In this document: piece by piece, positions 55,091 to 64,000 of the stretch
Numbering within the stretch: position 1 is the first letter of the stretch
Layout: the number at the start of each line of letters is the position of its first letter
Assembly: GCF_003726095.1 (NCBI RefSeq)
Contig: NZ_CP026031.1
Coordinates: 1,116,001 to 1,180,000, forward strand
DNA: 64,000 nt
Direction: 5' to 3'
DNA from: Niallia circulans
GTDB taxonomy: Bacteria > Bacillota > Bacilli > Bacillales > Cytobacillaceae
Notes under the pieces: model-generated
What the model was told of the DNA's origin: nothing
The model's database searches: none
The model's input: only the letters and a program-made list of their open reading frames with translations
Program-made: the position numbers and the translations under genes

Positions 55091-55571
55091 GTAGAATTCC
55101 TCCTTTTAATATCCTAATCATTATACTATTAATAATGGAAAGATTAAATATGCTTATCCGCTGTTTAACTTACTTATTCCTAGGGTAGTAAGAAAGAACT
55201 GTGAGTATTTACCATTTTCCTTTTGCGAAAAAAATGTTAGTATAAATTCTTGTCGAAAAAACACAAAACATGTGCTTTTCTTTCTTTTTTTCGTATAAAT
55301 ATAGATATTGCTGGTAATATTCATTAATTTAATGTAAGATGTGGTTAATTTGAAATCTTCTTAATGTAAATTTACATTAATAGGAAGGAAAAGAAATGAC
55401 CATTTTGAAAATGATGTGTTATAATGGATTACGTCATTTCATCATCTGCTACTTCTGAAAGAAGATGAACAAAAAGAAGGGCAGTAACATATGTAGATAA
55501 GGTAGCACTAATTAAGGGAAAATAAACATTATATTAAGAGGTATTAATTATTTGAATTGAGGTGAACGGGA
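55091..55571. other. Divergent intergenic region with a 20-base perfect palindrome and ltaS promoter
   Basis: TTAATGTAAATTTACATTAA at 55361-55380 is a perfect 20-base palindrome, the best operator candidate here. A -10 TATAAT at 55420-55425 lies about 50 bases downstream, with TGACCA 17 bases before it as a possible -35. The ltaS leader would then be about 140 bases long and contains a small hairpin (TCATCT/AGATGA). Confidence 0.55.
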
Positions 55572-57533
55572 TTGAAAGGTACGGTAGAATTATTTCGCAA
55601 ATTTTTAACAAAACATTCTTCTTTCTTTTTAATCGCCATATTTTTATTTTGGATGAAAACGTATATTGGATATAAAGTAGAGTTCAGCATTGGCGTACAG
55701 GGACCTATGCAGGAATTTCTACTATTTATTAATCCATTGAGCTCAGCGCTGCTCTTTATTGGACTTGCTTTATTTGTTAAAGGGAAAGCACAGCCTATCT
55801 ATATTACGATTATTACGGCATTAATGTCAGCATTATTATATGCAAATATAGTGTATTATCGCTTCTTTACGGACTTTATAACAGTTCCGGTAATAACGCA
55901 GGTTAAGGTAAATGGTGGACAATTAAGTGATAGTATTCTATCGTTACTTAAACCTTATGATATACTTTATTTCCTAGATGTAATTATTTTAATCGTATTA
56001 CTTGCAACTAAAGCGTATAAACCTACGGTACAAAAAAATAGAAGAGCAGCAAAATCCGTTTTTGCACTAGCTATTTTAACATTTGTTATTAATTTAGGTT
56101 TAGCGGAGGCAGATCGCCCGCAATTATTAAGTCGTTCATTTGATAGAAACTATCTAGTGAAATATTTAGGTGCATATAACTTCACAATTTATGATATCGT
56201 CCAAAATGCGCGTTCAGAAAGTCAAAGAGCATTGGCGGACAGCAGCGATATTACGGAAGTACAAAACTTTATTAGTGCTAATTATGCAGAGCCAAATGAC
56301 AAATACTTCGGAGCTGCAAAGGGTAAAAACGTTATTTATGTTTCATTAGAGTCTTTACAAAGCTTTATTATTAATTACAAATTAAATGGAGAAGAAGTAA
56401 CACCATTTTTAAATTCACTTATCAAAGATGACAATACGTTCTATTTTGATAATTTCTTCCATCAAACAGGACAAGGAAAAACATCTGACGCAGAATTTAT
56501 GATGGAAAATTCTCTATATGGAATGTCCCAAGGAGCTGTTTTTGTAAACAAAGCGCAAAATACACTGCAATCAGCACCAGCTATTTTAAAAGGGGAAGGA
56601 TATACCTCCGCTGCATTCCATGGAAATTATAAAACTTTCTGGAATCGTAATGAAATGTATAAAACGATTGGATATGATTATTTCTTTGACGCAGAGTATT
56701 ATGATATGTCAGAAGAAAATACAAAAAACTATGGTATGAAGGATATACCGTTCTTCGAACAGAGTATGCCTCTGCTTGAAGGGTTAAAGCAGCCATTCTA
56801 TACAAAGTTTATTACACTATCTAATCACCATCCATTTGAAATGGATGAGGGGGATACTGACTTCCCAGCAGGTGACTTTGGTGACAATGCTGTAAACCAT
56901 TATTTCCAATCTGCTCATTATTTAGATGAATCAATCCGTTTATTCTTTAAAGAACTTAAAGAATCTGGTTTATATGATAATTCAGTGATTGTTATGTATG
57001 GTGACCATTATGGAATTTCTGAAAATCATAATAAAGCAATGGCAAAAGTACTTGGTGAAGAGGAAATCACACCATTTATGAACACGCAGTTACAACGTGT
57101 ACCATTATTTATTCATGTACCAGGTGTAGAAGGAAATGTCGTAAGTAAATACGGTGGCGAAGTAGATGTAATGCCAACGTTAATGCATCTTCTCGGTATT
57201 GATACAAAGGACTATTTACAAGTTGGTTCTGATTTGCTTTCTAAGCAGCATCGTGAAACTGTTCCATTTAGAAATGGTGACTTTGTTTCTCCTACACTAA
57301 CGAAGATAGGCGATAACTATTATGATGCTAATGGCGAGTTAGTGGATGAAGAAAAAGGAAAAGAACAAGCGGAAGCAGCAGCTGCTGAATTACAAGCATC
57401 TGATAGCATCGTGACGAAGGATTTATTGCGATTCCATAAACCAGATGGATTTAAACCAATAAATCGTGAGGATTATAATTATATAAAAGGTAATACTAGC
57501 AAGGCTGATTCAGAGGAATCAGCGGAAGAATAA
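55572..57533 (+). CDS. ltaS: Lipoteichoic acid synthase
   Basis: Polymerises glycerol phosphate from phosphatidylglycerol onto a glycolipid anchor. The 653-residue protein has five N-terminal membrane helices (residues 15-180) and an extracellular sulfatase-type domain with the catalytic Thr in TGQGKTSDAEF near 300, FHGNYKTFWNR near 355, and the Asp/His metal ligands in YGDHYGISENHNKA near 478. QRALADSSD near 217 resembles the signal peptidase cleavage site that releases the domain in S. aureus. TTG start after GAGGTGAAC. Confidence 0.96.
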   Translation: MKGTVELFRKFLTKHSSFFLIAIFLFWMKTYIGYKVEFSIGVQGPMQEFLLFINPLSSALLFIGLALFVKGKAQPIYITIITALMSALLYANIVYYRFFTDFITVPVITQVKVNGGQLSDSILSLLKPYDILYFLDVIILIVLLATKAYKPTVQKNRRAAKSVFALAILTFVINLGLAEADRPQLLSRSFDRNYLVKYLGAYNFTIYDIVQNARSESQRALADSSDITEVQNFISANYAEPNDKYFGAAKGKNVIYVSLESLQSFIINYKLNGEEVTPFLNSLIKDDNTFYFDNFFHQTGQGKTSDAEFMMENSLYGMSQGAVFVNKAQNTLQSAPAILKGEGYTSAAFHGNYKTFWNRNEMYKTIGYDYFFDAEYYDMSEENTKNYGMKDIPFFEQSMPLLEGLKQPFYTKFITLSNHHPFEMDEGDTDFPAGDFGDNAVNHYFQSAHYLDESIRLFFKELKESGLYDNSVIVMYGDHYGISENHNKAMAKVLGEEEITPFMNTQLQRVPLFIHVPGVEGNVVSKYGGEVDVMPTLMHLLGIDTKDYLQVGSDLLSKQHRETVPFRNGDFVSPTLTKIGDNYYDANGELVDEEKGKEQAEAAAAELQASDSIVTKDLLRFHKPDGFKPINREDYNYIKGNTSKADSEESAEE

Positions 57534-57537
57534 GCAA

Positions 57538-57575
57538 AAAAAGTCTCTTTCCAGTGAGTGGAAAGAGATTTTTTT
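57538..57575 (+). terminator. Terminator after ltaS
   Basis: TCTCTTTCC pairs perfectly with GGAAAGAGA around a 7-base loop and runs into seven T residues. Confidence 0.92.
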
Positions 57576-57993
57576 GCTAATAAACATAAAAATATTTTAT
57601 AATCATTTTTGCTATATCTGGTTATCAGACAGGAGAGGTTGAAATATTTTCTTTAGGTTGCAGGCTATTTATCATTATTTCGGCTTATGGATCTATCAAG
57701 ATTTTATGAACGTGTAGGAGTCCATTTTTGTCTTTCTGCTTAAAAATGAGCGAAGGAGTTAGGTTTAATCAAACGGAACATGGCAAAAATATAACTAAAC
57801 ACATAATAAATCCCATATCCGTAAAGGATATGGGATGTCTTTTATTATAATAATGGTAATTTGTTGATAGATATGTTAAAATAAATGAATCTGTTAGTGA
57901 ATTCATTTTTAGAAAAGAATATATTATTTCTATAATAATGATATCACAAAATGATTCTGCTTGTCAAGATAATTTATTAGGGGTGGAGACACT
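57576..57993. other. Intergenic region ltaS-helD with a perfect hairpin
   Basis: ATCCCATATCC (57810-57820) pairs perfectly with GGATATGGGAT (57826-57836) around GTAAA, then GTCTTTTATT. No gene precedes it, so it may end a small RNA or be a backup terminator. AAATGAAT/ATTCATTT (near 57883-57908) is a second inverted repeat before a TATAAT at 57931-57936 that probably drives helD. Confidence 0.5.
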
Positions 57994-60318
57994 ATGAACA
58001 ATAAGGAACAACTAGAAAAAGACCAGGAACAAAAACGAATAGATTTCGTTCGTAAACAAATTGAAGAGAAGCTAACAGTATTAGAAACTGATATTAACCA
58101 TATTGGCGGTGATGTAAGTCAGCTGCGTTCTAGTTTCTGGGAAGATGTTACTGTAAATTTAGATGAACCAGATGATGTCATTGAAACATTTACAAGTATT
58201 AAGCAGCAAGCAGAACTACTTGGTGAGCGGGAGCGAACATATGGACAGATTCATAAACAACAAAAGATTCTTCATAAATTAAAGGATTCTCCTTACTTTG
58301 GAAGGATTGATTTTAAGGAGGAGGGGGAGGAAACTGAACCAGTTTATATTGGCATACGTTCATTTATGGATAAAAAGAATGAAGAGTTTTACATATATGA
58401 TTGGAGGGCACCGATTTCTAGTGTTTATTATGATTATTCACCAGGACCAGCGTCTTATCAAACACCAGGTGGTAAAATTAATGGGGAATTATTGTTAAAA
58501 AGACAATTCATTATCCGTGATGGAAAGCTAATCAGCTTATTTGATACTGGTGTTACTATTGGAGATGAATTATTACTAGAAGTGCTTGGTAATAATGCCA
58601 ACTCCATGATGAAATCAATTGTTGCTACTATTCAAAAGGAGCAAAATCAAATTATTCGAAATGATAAAAGTAAATATTTGCTTGTACAAGGAGTTGCTGG
58701 AAGTGGGAAAACTTCCGCGGCTTTGCAACGAGTTGCCTATTTACTATATAAACATCGAGATACATTAAAATCGGATAATATTATGCTATTTTCGCCAAAC
58801 CCATTATTTAATAGTTATGTTTCCACTGTCCTGCCAGAGCTGGGAGAAGAGAATATGCGTCAGTCTACCTTTTATGAGTATTTGCAATCAAGGATTGGCA
58901 AATCTTATCAAGTGGAAGACTCCTTTTCTCAATTAGAGTATTTGTTAACAGAAACAAACAAGGCAAAAAAAGCGCAAAGATTAATAAGTATTCAATATAA
59001 AAGTAGTGCTGCATTTAAAGAGCTAATCGATGAATATCTTCAACATCTGCAGAATGATGGGATTGTATTTAAGGATATTATGTTTCGGAAAAAAGTATTT
59101 ATCTCTAGCGAAGAACTGACGCGAAAATTTTACGAAATGGATAGCACTATTACGATTCCCAATCGAATGCAATTATTAATTGAATGGGCGCAAAAGGAAA
59201 TGAAAAAACATGCTAAAGCAGAAAGAAATCAACCTTGGGTGGATGAAGAAATTCAGCTGTTAGATAAAGAGGAATATTTAGAAGCATTCCATGCATCTGA
59301 AACGAAAAATGGAAAAGAGCAAGAATTTGCGTATTTTGAGGAAGAGGAAAAATTTTTACGCAAGATTATTGTAAACCGACATTTTAAATCTATTTATGCA
59401 GCCGTAAAAAAAATGAGGTTTATTGATTTTGCTGCTATATACAAAAATATTTTTCATTTAGCATGTCCTAAAGAGTTATCAAAGGAAGAGTGGCAAACGA
59501 TAGGAATACAAACGATTGCTAATCTTAATCAAAGCTTCCTTGCGTATGAGGATGGAACTCCTTTTGCTTACTTAAAAGATAAACTAGAAGGCAAAAAATC
59601 AACGTCTGGTATTCGCCAAGTATTTATTGATGAAGCACAAGACTATTCTGATTTCCAAATTAACTATTTGAAGGAACTTTTTCCCTATAGTAAAATGACG
59701 CTTTTGGGCGATATTAACCAAGCTATCTATGCACACCATCACAATGAGATTGTTGGAAATGAAGAGAGTGAAGAAGTTGAACGAATAGAGTTAATGAAAA
59801 GTTATCGTTCAACAAAGGAAATAATTGAGTTTACAAGAGGCTTGACTGTAAATGGAGACTTAATTGAACCATTTAATCGCCATGGTGAAAAACCTGCAGT
59901 CGTAAATGCGGCAAATAGTGAAAAGAAAATAAAGAACATCCAAAAGAAAATAGAAGAGTGGATGGAAAAAGGCCATAAAACAATTGCGATCATTTGCAAA
60001 ACAATTGAAGAAAGTAAGGAAGTATATAAGCGACTTAAAGCAAAATTGGATGTTCGTTTGATTCAAAAAGGAACGACTTCTTATGAAAAAGGTATATCTG
60101 TGATACCAGCCTATTTAGCAAAAGGAATAGAGTTTGATGGAGTTATCCTTTATAATGCTTCCAGCTATGAAGGCGAATTAGAGAAAGAATTATTTTACAC
60201 AGCTTGTACAAGAGCAATGCATGAACTGACTATGTATATAGAAAACGGAAAACAAAATGAGTATTTTGAAAAAATAGATCATACAACCTATGTCTATGAA
60301 GAATTGGAAATTAATTAG
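57994..60318 (+). CDS. helD: RNA polymerase recycling ATPase HelD
   Basis: A 774-residue superfamily 1 helicase-like ATPase that removes stalled RNA polymerase from DNA. The N-terminal coiled coil (residues 1-95, QEQKRIDFVRKQIEEKLTVL) inserts into the secondary channel; Walker A VQGVAGSGKTSAALQR is near residue 232, motif II FIDEAQDYSDFQ near 545, and C-terminal motifs KSYRSTKEI and AKGIEFDGVILYNAS follow. Length equals B. subtilis HelD. GGGGTGGAGA lies before the ATG. Confidence 0.95.
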   Translation: MNNKEQLEKDQEQKRIDFVRKQIEEKLTVLETDINHIGGDVSQLRSSFWEDVTVNLDEPDDVIETFTSIKQQAELLGERERTYGQIHKQQKILHKLKDSPYFGRIDFKEEGEETEPVYIGIRSFMDKKNEEFYIYDWRAPISSVYYDYSPGPASYQTPGGKINGELLLKRQFIIRDGKLISLFDTGVTIGDELLLEVLGNNANSMMKSIVATIQKEQNQIIRNDKSKYLLVQGVAGSGKTSAALQRVAYLLYKHRDTLKSDNIMLFSPNPLFNSYVSTVLPELGEENMRQSTFYEYLQSRIGKSYQVEDSFSQLEYLLTETNKAKKAQRLISIQYKSSAAFKELIDEYLQHLQNDGIVFKDIMFRKKVFISSEELTRKFYEMDSTITIPNRMQLLIEWAQKEMKKHAKAERNQPWVDEEIQLLDKEEYLEAFHASETKNGKEQEFAYFEEEEKFLRKIIVNRHFKSIYAAVKKMRFIDFAAIYKNIFHLACPKELSKEEWQTIGIQTIANLNQSFLAYEDGTPFAYLKDKLEGKKSTSGIRQVFIDEAQDYSDFQINYLKELFPYSKMTLLGDINQAIYAHHHNEIVGNEESEEVERIELMKSYRSTKEIIEFTRGLTVNGDLIEPFNRHGEKPAVVNAANSEKKIKNIQKKIEEWMEKGHKTIAIICKTIEESKEVYKRLKAKLDVRLIQKGTTSYEKGISVIPAYLAKGIEFDGVILYNASSYEGELEKELFYTACTRAMHELTMYIENGKQNEYFEKIDHTTYVYEELEIN

Positions 60319-60339
60319 CTAAATTTGTAGTTTAAAATA

Positions 60340-60401
60340 CAGCTCCCTTTATCTATGCTAATGGCGGATTATCCTTCAAAGGAGCAGGGAGACGGGAGCT
60401 G
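60340..60401. terminator. Stem between convergent helD and dipeptidase genes
   Basis: CAGCTCCC (60340-60347) pairs with GGGAGCTG (60394-60401) over a loop of 46 bases that can form extra pairs (CCTTC/GAAGG-like). Probably a shared terminator; the T run is weak. Confidence 0.5.
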
Positions 60402-60432
60402 ATTTGATATTTAGTGTTAGTTCGCGCTATTT

Positions 60433-61803
60433 TTACCAAACCTCTGCCAGATCGAACCAGTAATGACAGATGGTTTCTAAGCCTTTGTCATAGTTTTCGA
60501 GATGAAAATGTTCATTTGGAGCATGGAAGTTTTCATCTGGTAAGCCGAATCCCATTAAGACAACTGGTAATTGCAAAATTTGATCAAAAGCGGCTACGAT
60601 AGGAATAGAACCTCCACCGCGTGTATAGGAAGTAGGTACTTGATATACTTTTTCATACGCTCTTCCAGCTGCTTGAATAGCTTTATGATCAAAGGGAGTA
60701 ACATAGGGATTGCCTTTATCAAATAATTGAACCGTTACATCCACTCCTTTTGGCTTATGCTTTTCAATATGCTTCTTCAATAAAGCAACAATTTCATCTG
60801 GATCTTGCACTGGAACTAGTCTACATGTTATTTTTGCTCTCGCTTCAGAAGGGATAACTGTTTTGACGCCCGTTCCTTGAAATCCACCTTTAACTCCATT
60901 TATCTCAAGGGTTGGGCGTACCCAAAGTCTTTCTAAAGTAGTGAACTCTTTTTCTCCAAACAGGGAAGGAGAGCCGGTTTGTTCGATAATTGATTCATCT
61001 GTGATATCCAATGCTGTAAAAGCAGCTTTTTCCTGCTTTGTTAAAGGAGTTACCCGATCATAAAAGCCTTCGACAGAAATGACTCCATTCTCGTCATGAA
61101 AACTTGCTAATAGGTGGCTTAAAGCTGTAATAGGATTTTGAATTGCTCCTCCAAATAACCCAGAATGCAGATCACTTTTTGGACCTTTTACATAGATTTC
61201 CATCCCACATAATCCTCTTAAGCCATAGCAAATCGTTGGTTTCCCTTTTTCCATCATCCCTGTATCTGAAATAACGATGACATCGGCACTTAATAAATCT
61301 TTATTTGCTTCTACAAAAGACGGTAAGGCTGGACTGCCGATTTCCTCTTCTCCTTCGATGCAGAATTTAATATTTACTGGTATTGAACCTGTCGTTTTAA
61401 GAATTGCTTCGATTGCTTTAATATGCATAAAAACTTGGCCTTTATCATCACTGGCTCCTCTAGCATAAAGCTTTTCGTTACGAATTTCGGGTGTGAAGGG
61501 AGGAGATTCCCATAATTCGAGGGGATCAACTGGCTGAACATCATAATGTCCATACACCAATACGGTCGGCTTCCCTTCCTCATGTAGCCAATCTGCATAA
61601 ACGACAGGATTGCCGCTTGTTTGATGAATGGCAGCATTCTCTAATCCAGCTTTTGTTAAAGCGTGCACTAACCATTCTGCGGTTCTTTCAATATCTGTTT
61701 GATGTTCAGGAAGGGCACTAATACTTTCTAATGATAAAAAGGAGAATAATTCCTCTAAGTGCTCTTTTCTTTTTTCTTTTAAATATTGTTGAATAACATC
61801 CAT
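60433..61803 (-). CDS. M20 family dipeptidase
   Basis: A 456-residue zinc dipeptidase of the CNDP/PepV-like M20 group. Zinc ligands and catalysts lie in VLVYGHYDVQPVDP near residue 83, ARGASDDKGQ near 115, EGEEEIGSP near 150 and the C-terminal HAPNEHF near 433; the dimerisation lid with DLHSGLFGGAI is present. It hydrolyses dipeptides in the cytoplasm. The ATG at 61803 is used because GGAGG lies 10 bases upstream; an ATG three codons earlier is too close to it. Confidence 0.92.
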   Translation of the reverse strand: MDVIQQYLKEKRKEHLEELFSFLSLESISALPEHQTDIERTAEWLVHALTKAGLENAAIHQTSGNPVVYADWLHEEGKPTVLVYGHYDVQPVDPLELWESPPFTPEIRNEKLYARGASDDKGQVFMHIKAIEAILKTTGSIPVNIKFCIEGEEEIGSPALPSFVEANKDLLSADVIVISDTGMMEKGKPTICYGLRGLCGMEIYVKGPKSDLHSGLFGGAIQNPITALSHLLASFHDENGVISVEGFYDRVTPLTKQEKAAFTALDITDESIIEQTGSPSLFGEKEFTTLERLWVRPTLEINGVKGGFQGTGVKTVIPSEARAKITCRLVPVQDPDEIVALLKKHIEKHKPKGVDVTVQLFDKGNPYVTPFDHKAIQAAGRAYEKVYQVPTSYTRGGGSIPIVAAFDQILQLPVVLMGFGLPDENFHAPNEHFHLENYDKGLETICHYWFDLAEVW

Positions 61804-61974
61804 TCTATCCATTCCTCCAATTATTTCGATATGGAAAATAAATTCGCTTATATAAGAAGAATATCCTCTTTTTTTGAAAATAAAATATATTGAAAAATAA
61901 ATAACTTTATTGTAAAATTACACCATTAGTTTAAATGGTATGAAATGCATGTGATTATAGAAAGGATGCATAAA

Positions 61975-64000
61975 ATGCAAAAAAATATGGTTATTTTTTT
62001 TAATCGGATGGTAGAATCATTGTATTCGAAGGAATATATAACAGAAACGAGTTATACCGATATTAAGTCTGGTTTCCAAAAGTATTTAGAGGACGAGGCG
62101 ATAAAAGAAAATGGAGAAATAGAAGAAAAAGTAAAAGTAAAAGTAATGGAGAAACAAGAAAAGAAAAAGCAGCCTTCCATACAAAAGAAACAACATACTC
62201 CTGAACAGCTGCGCGAACGAAATATAGGGGTGTTGCTTTATTTAGGAGTTTTTCTATTATTAATAGGTGGATTAGTGGTTGCAACTAGTAATTGGGACTC
62301 TATGCCCGGTTGGTTGAAGGCAGTATCTATTTTCTTTGTTTCGATCTTATTTTTTGGTTTTGCCATGTTATCGAAAAAAATAATAAAGATCGACCATACA
62401 GCCTTTGCTTTCTTTCTTCTGGGGAGTCTTTTTCTTCCAATAGGATTTTTGTCAATAAGCTTTTTTCAGTTAGCAGGTGACTATCTTTCTATATATGGCG
62501 AGGGACGTTTCTTATTAGGAGTAATCGCTGGTTTGGTACTATTCCCTATATATGCAGCTTTAGCGATTTATTTAAAGTCCCGTCTCTATAAAATACTAAC
62601 GATTGGGACTATCACTGGAACGATTGCCTTTCTGCTTGCTTTTTTACCATTAGCACTAGATGGATTCTTCTTCTTTATGATCATTTATCAATTTATAACC
62701 ATCTATGTTTTATTAAGGTATCAGCACTTGAAATGGATTAATTATTTTCAGAAGGAACTCACACCCATTGTTCAAGTGCAATTAATCTTAACTGCTTTAT
62801 TTATGACTTTTCTGTTTGAGAGCAGTGTGATAAATGGCTTTTACTATTTGATAATCAGCAGTCTATTTATTATGACCGTAGCATTAACGAAACGAAAGCA
62901 TGATCATTTTTACATAACTACTGCTATAGCCTTTGGGCTTTATCGAATTTTTACCTATCCAATTCTAGAAGACTTATTGCCAATAGCCTTTGCTTGCTTT
63001 AGTATTTTCCTTCTTTCTTTTGTCTTTATCTTAAAAGGAAAGATAGAGTGGGGGAAAGTTTGGGAGTTTACAAGCTTTGTCATTGCTCTGGCAACATTTT
63101 TCGTAACCATTCTTTTTTATTGGGAACTTTTTCTCGCTGGAAGTTTGTATTTAGTGTTTGCCTATCTCTTACTGGCTGTAGAATTCATCCTTTTAGCAAA
63201 AAGGCTAACATATGTAATTATTCGTTATTTGCCGGTTCTCTTTATCAACCTAGCTTTATGGAATCTTGCTCTGTTAATTCCATTAATAAAAGATCTCGAC
63301 AGTTTTTTCCTTGTCAGCTACGGGATTAATATCGGGCTTTTATTTTTGCTAGGGATTTTTAATAATTGGTATCCATTACAGGATATTAGAAAACCTTCTG
63401 CCATTTATAATATTGCCTGGATGGTACTAATAGCCTTTTTATCAACAGCAATCTTTTTAGGGAAATGGTATATACCTTTTATGATAGCAGGAATTGCCCT
63501 AAGTCTATATAGCGGCAGTCGTTTCATAAAAAATAAAAGGCAGCAGCAACTTCTTGCCTATATAATTCCGTTTACTGTTTTTTGTGTTTATTTTACAACA
63601 GCAGAATCCATTAGCTTAATCCAGAAGCAAGGACTTCCATTGTCAATAGCATTAGGAAGTTTAGTTACCATCTTAACGGGAAGTATATATGAAAAAATCG
63701 ATAAGCAGATGGGGAGAAACGGCTATTTCATTGGACAAATCATGTACGGATTTGGATTGCTGTTAATTTTGGAATATTTCATACTAAACAAATGGGTGGC
63801 TACAGGAATATATTTAGCGTCAATTTTTATTTTTTATGATTTGTACCGAAAAATAAAAAACATCCTTATAGCCTGGTTAATCGGAATCGTTAGTTTGATT
63901 AGCTATTTCAGTCTTGTAGGTTCTATTTGGAACACAGATACAATTGTTTTTGAACTACTTATGAAGTATGGCTGGATTGGTCTGTTTATGCTGTCTTTAG
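61975..64000 (+). CDS. Large polytopic membrane protein, DUF2157-like (3' truncated)
   Basis: An open frame starts at ATG 61975 (AAAGGATGC upstream) and runs without a stop to the window edge, 675 codons so far. Residues 1-80 are a soluble charged region (MVESLYSKEYITETSY, EKQEKKKQPSIQKKQ). From residue 86 about 18-20 hydrophobic helices follow, the first being NIGVLLYLGVFLLLIGGLVV with the SNWDSMPGWLKA turn seen in DUF2157 proteins. The function is unknown. The length resembles the very large uncharacterised Bacillus proteins of this type. Confidence 0.8.
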   Translation, partial: MQKNMVIFFNRMVESLYSKEYITETSYTDIKSGFQKYLEDEAIKENGEIEEKVKVKVMEKQEKKKQPSIQKKQHTPEQLRERNIGVLLYLGVFLLLIGGLVVATSNWDSMPGWLKAVSIFFVSILFFGFAMLSKKIIKIDHTAFAFFLLGSLFLPIGFLSISFFQLAGDYLSIYGEGRFLLGVIAGLVLFPIYAALAIYLKSRLYKILTIGTITGTIAFLLAFLPLALDGFFFFMIIYQFITIYVLLRYQHLKWINYFQKELTPIVQVQLILTALFMTFLFESSVINGFYYLIISSLFIMTVALTKRKHDHFYITTAIAFGLYRIFTYPILEDLLPIAFACFSIFLLSFVFILKGKIEWGKVWEFTSFVIALATFFVTILFYWELFLAGSLYLVFAYLLLAVEFILLAKRLTYVIIRYLPVLFINLALWNLALLIPLIKDLDSFFLVSYGINIGLLFLLGIFNNWYPLQDIRKPSAIYNIAWMVLIAFLSTAIFLGKWYIPFMIAGIALSLYSGSRFIKNKRQQQLLAYIIPFTVFCVYFTTAESISLIQKQGLPLSIALGSLVTILTGSIYEKIDKQMGRNGYFIGQIMYGFGLLLILEYFILNKWVATGIYLASIFIFYDLYRKIKNILIAWLIGIVSLISYFSLVGSIWNTDTIVFELLMKYGWIGLFMLSL

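Overview
The window is AT-rich chromosomal DNA from an endospore-forming member of the Bacillaceae. Gene content (spoVK, sirA, sda-like, ynzD, a cotD-like coat gene, YjcZ-type spore peptides), LexA boxes of the CGAAC-N4-GTTCG type, a T-box leader, a GlnR operator and the order lexA-yneA-yneB-ynzC-tkt-sirA-yneF...ynzD-ccdA-yneI-yneJ all match Bacillus subtilis and relatives. The spacing of conserved blocks and the sequence divergence fit a genus near Niallia or Bacillus circulans; that placement is inference. I saw no rRNA, tRNA, CRISPR array or complete insertion sequence.

Layout. 1-2.7 kb: end of an unknown membrane protein, two acetyltransferases and a DUF3231 gene. 2.9-7.7 kb: NAD de novo synthesis, with nifS divergent from nadBCA across a NiaR-type operator. 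7.9-9.6 kb: a sigma-factor-like protein tethered to the membrane, followed by a frameshifted small gene. 9.8-17.2 kb: the conserved miaA-hfq-spoVK-hflX-ynbB-glnR-glnA block, in which ynbB carries a one-base frameshift.

17.2-33.8 kb is an accessory block of short transcription units. It holds a T-box-controlled methyltransferase, a PAP2 phosphatase, an Sda-like checkpoint protein, a His-rich peptide, a ParB/Srx-like protein, a ferritin-like protein, an SOS-controlled WYL-like protein, a late-sporulation trio (cotD-like plus two YjcZ-type genes with SigK-like promoters), a LOG-family enzyme, YfiT, a three-subunit molybdenum hydroxylase and several peptides too short for most gene callers. A composite of two perfect hairpins and a conserved Bacillaceae repeat (33959-34196) closes the block.

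34.3-46.3 kb: the SOS locus (lexA divergent from yneA-yneB, three LexA boxes between them), ynzC, transketolase, the sporulation replication inhibitor sirA, yneF, a heterodimeric ABC exporter, ynzD, ccdA, yneI and yneJ. A second promoter with the same geometry as the yneA promoter lies just before the ABC exporter. 46.5-64 kb: a phosphatase, a holin-like gene facing a DUF1659-DUF2922-YvrJ cassette, a cold-shock gene, sbcDC, an M15 peptidase, an M42 peptidase, LTA synthase, helD, an M20 dipeptidase and the start of a large membrane protein that runs off the window.

Themes: DNA damage (LexA, YneA, YneB, SbcCD, the WYL-like protein and the extra SOS promoter) and sporulation control (SirA, Sda-like, YnzD, SpoVK, coat genes) recur throughout. 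Three genes look broken by small insertions or deletions, two of them in short homopolymers, so sequencing error should be excluded before calling them pseudogenes.
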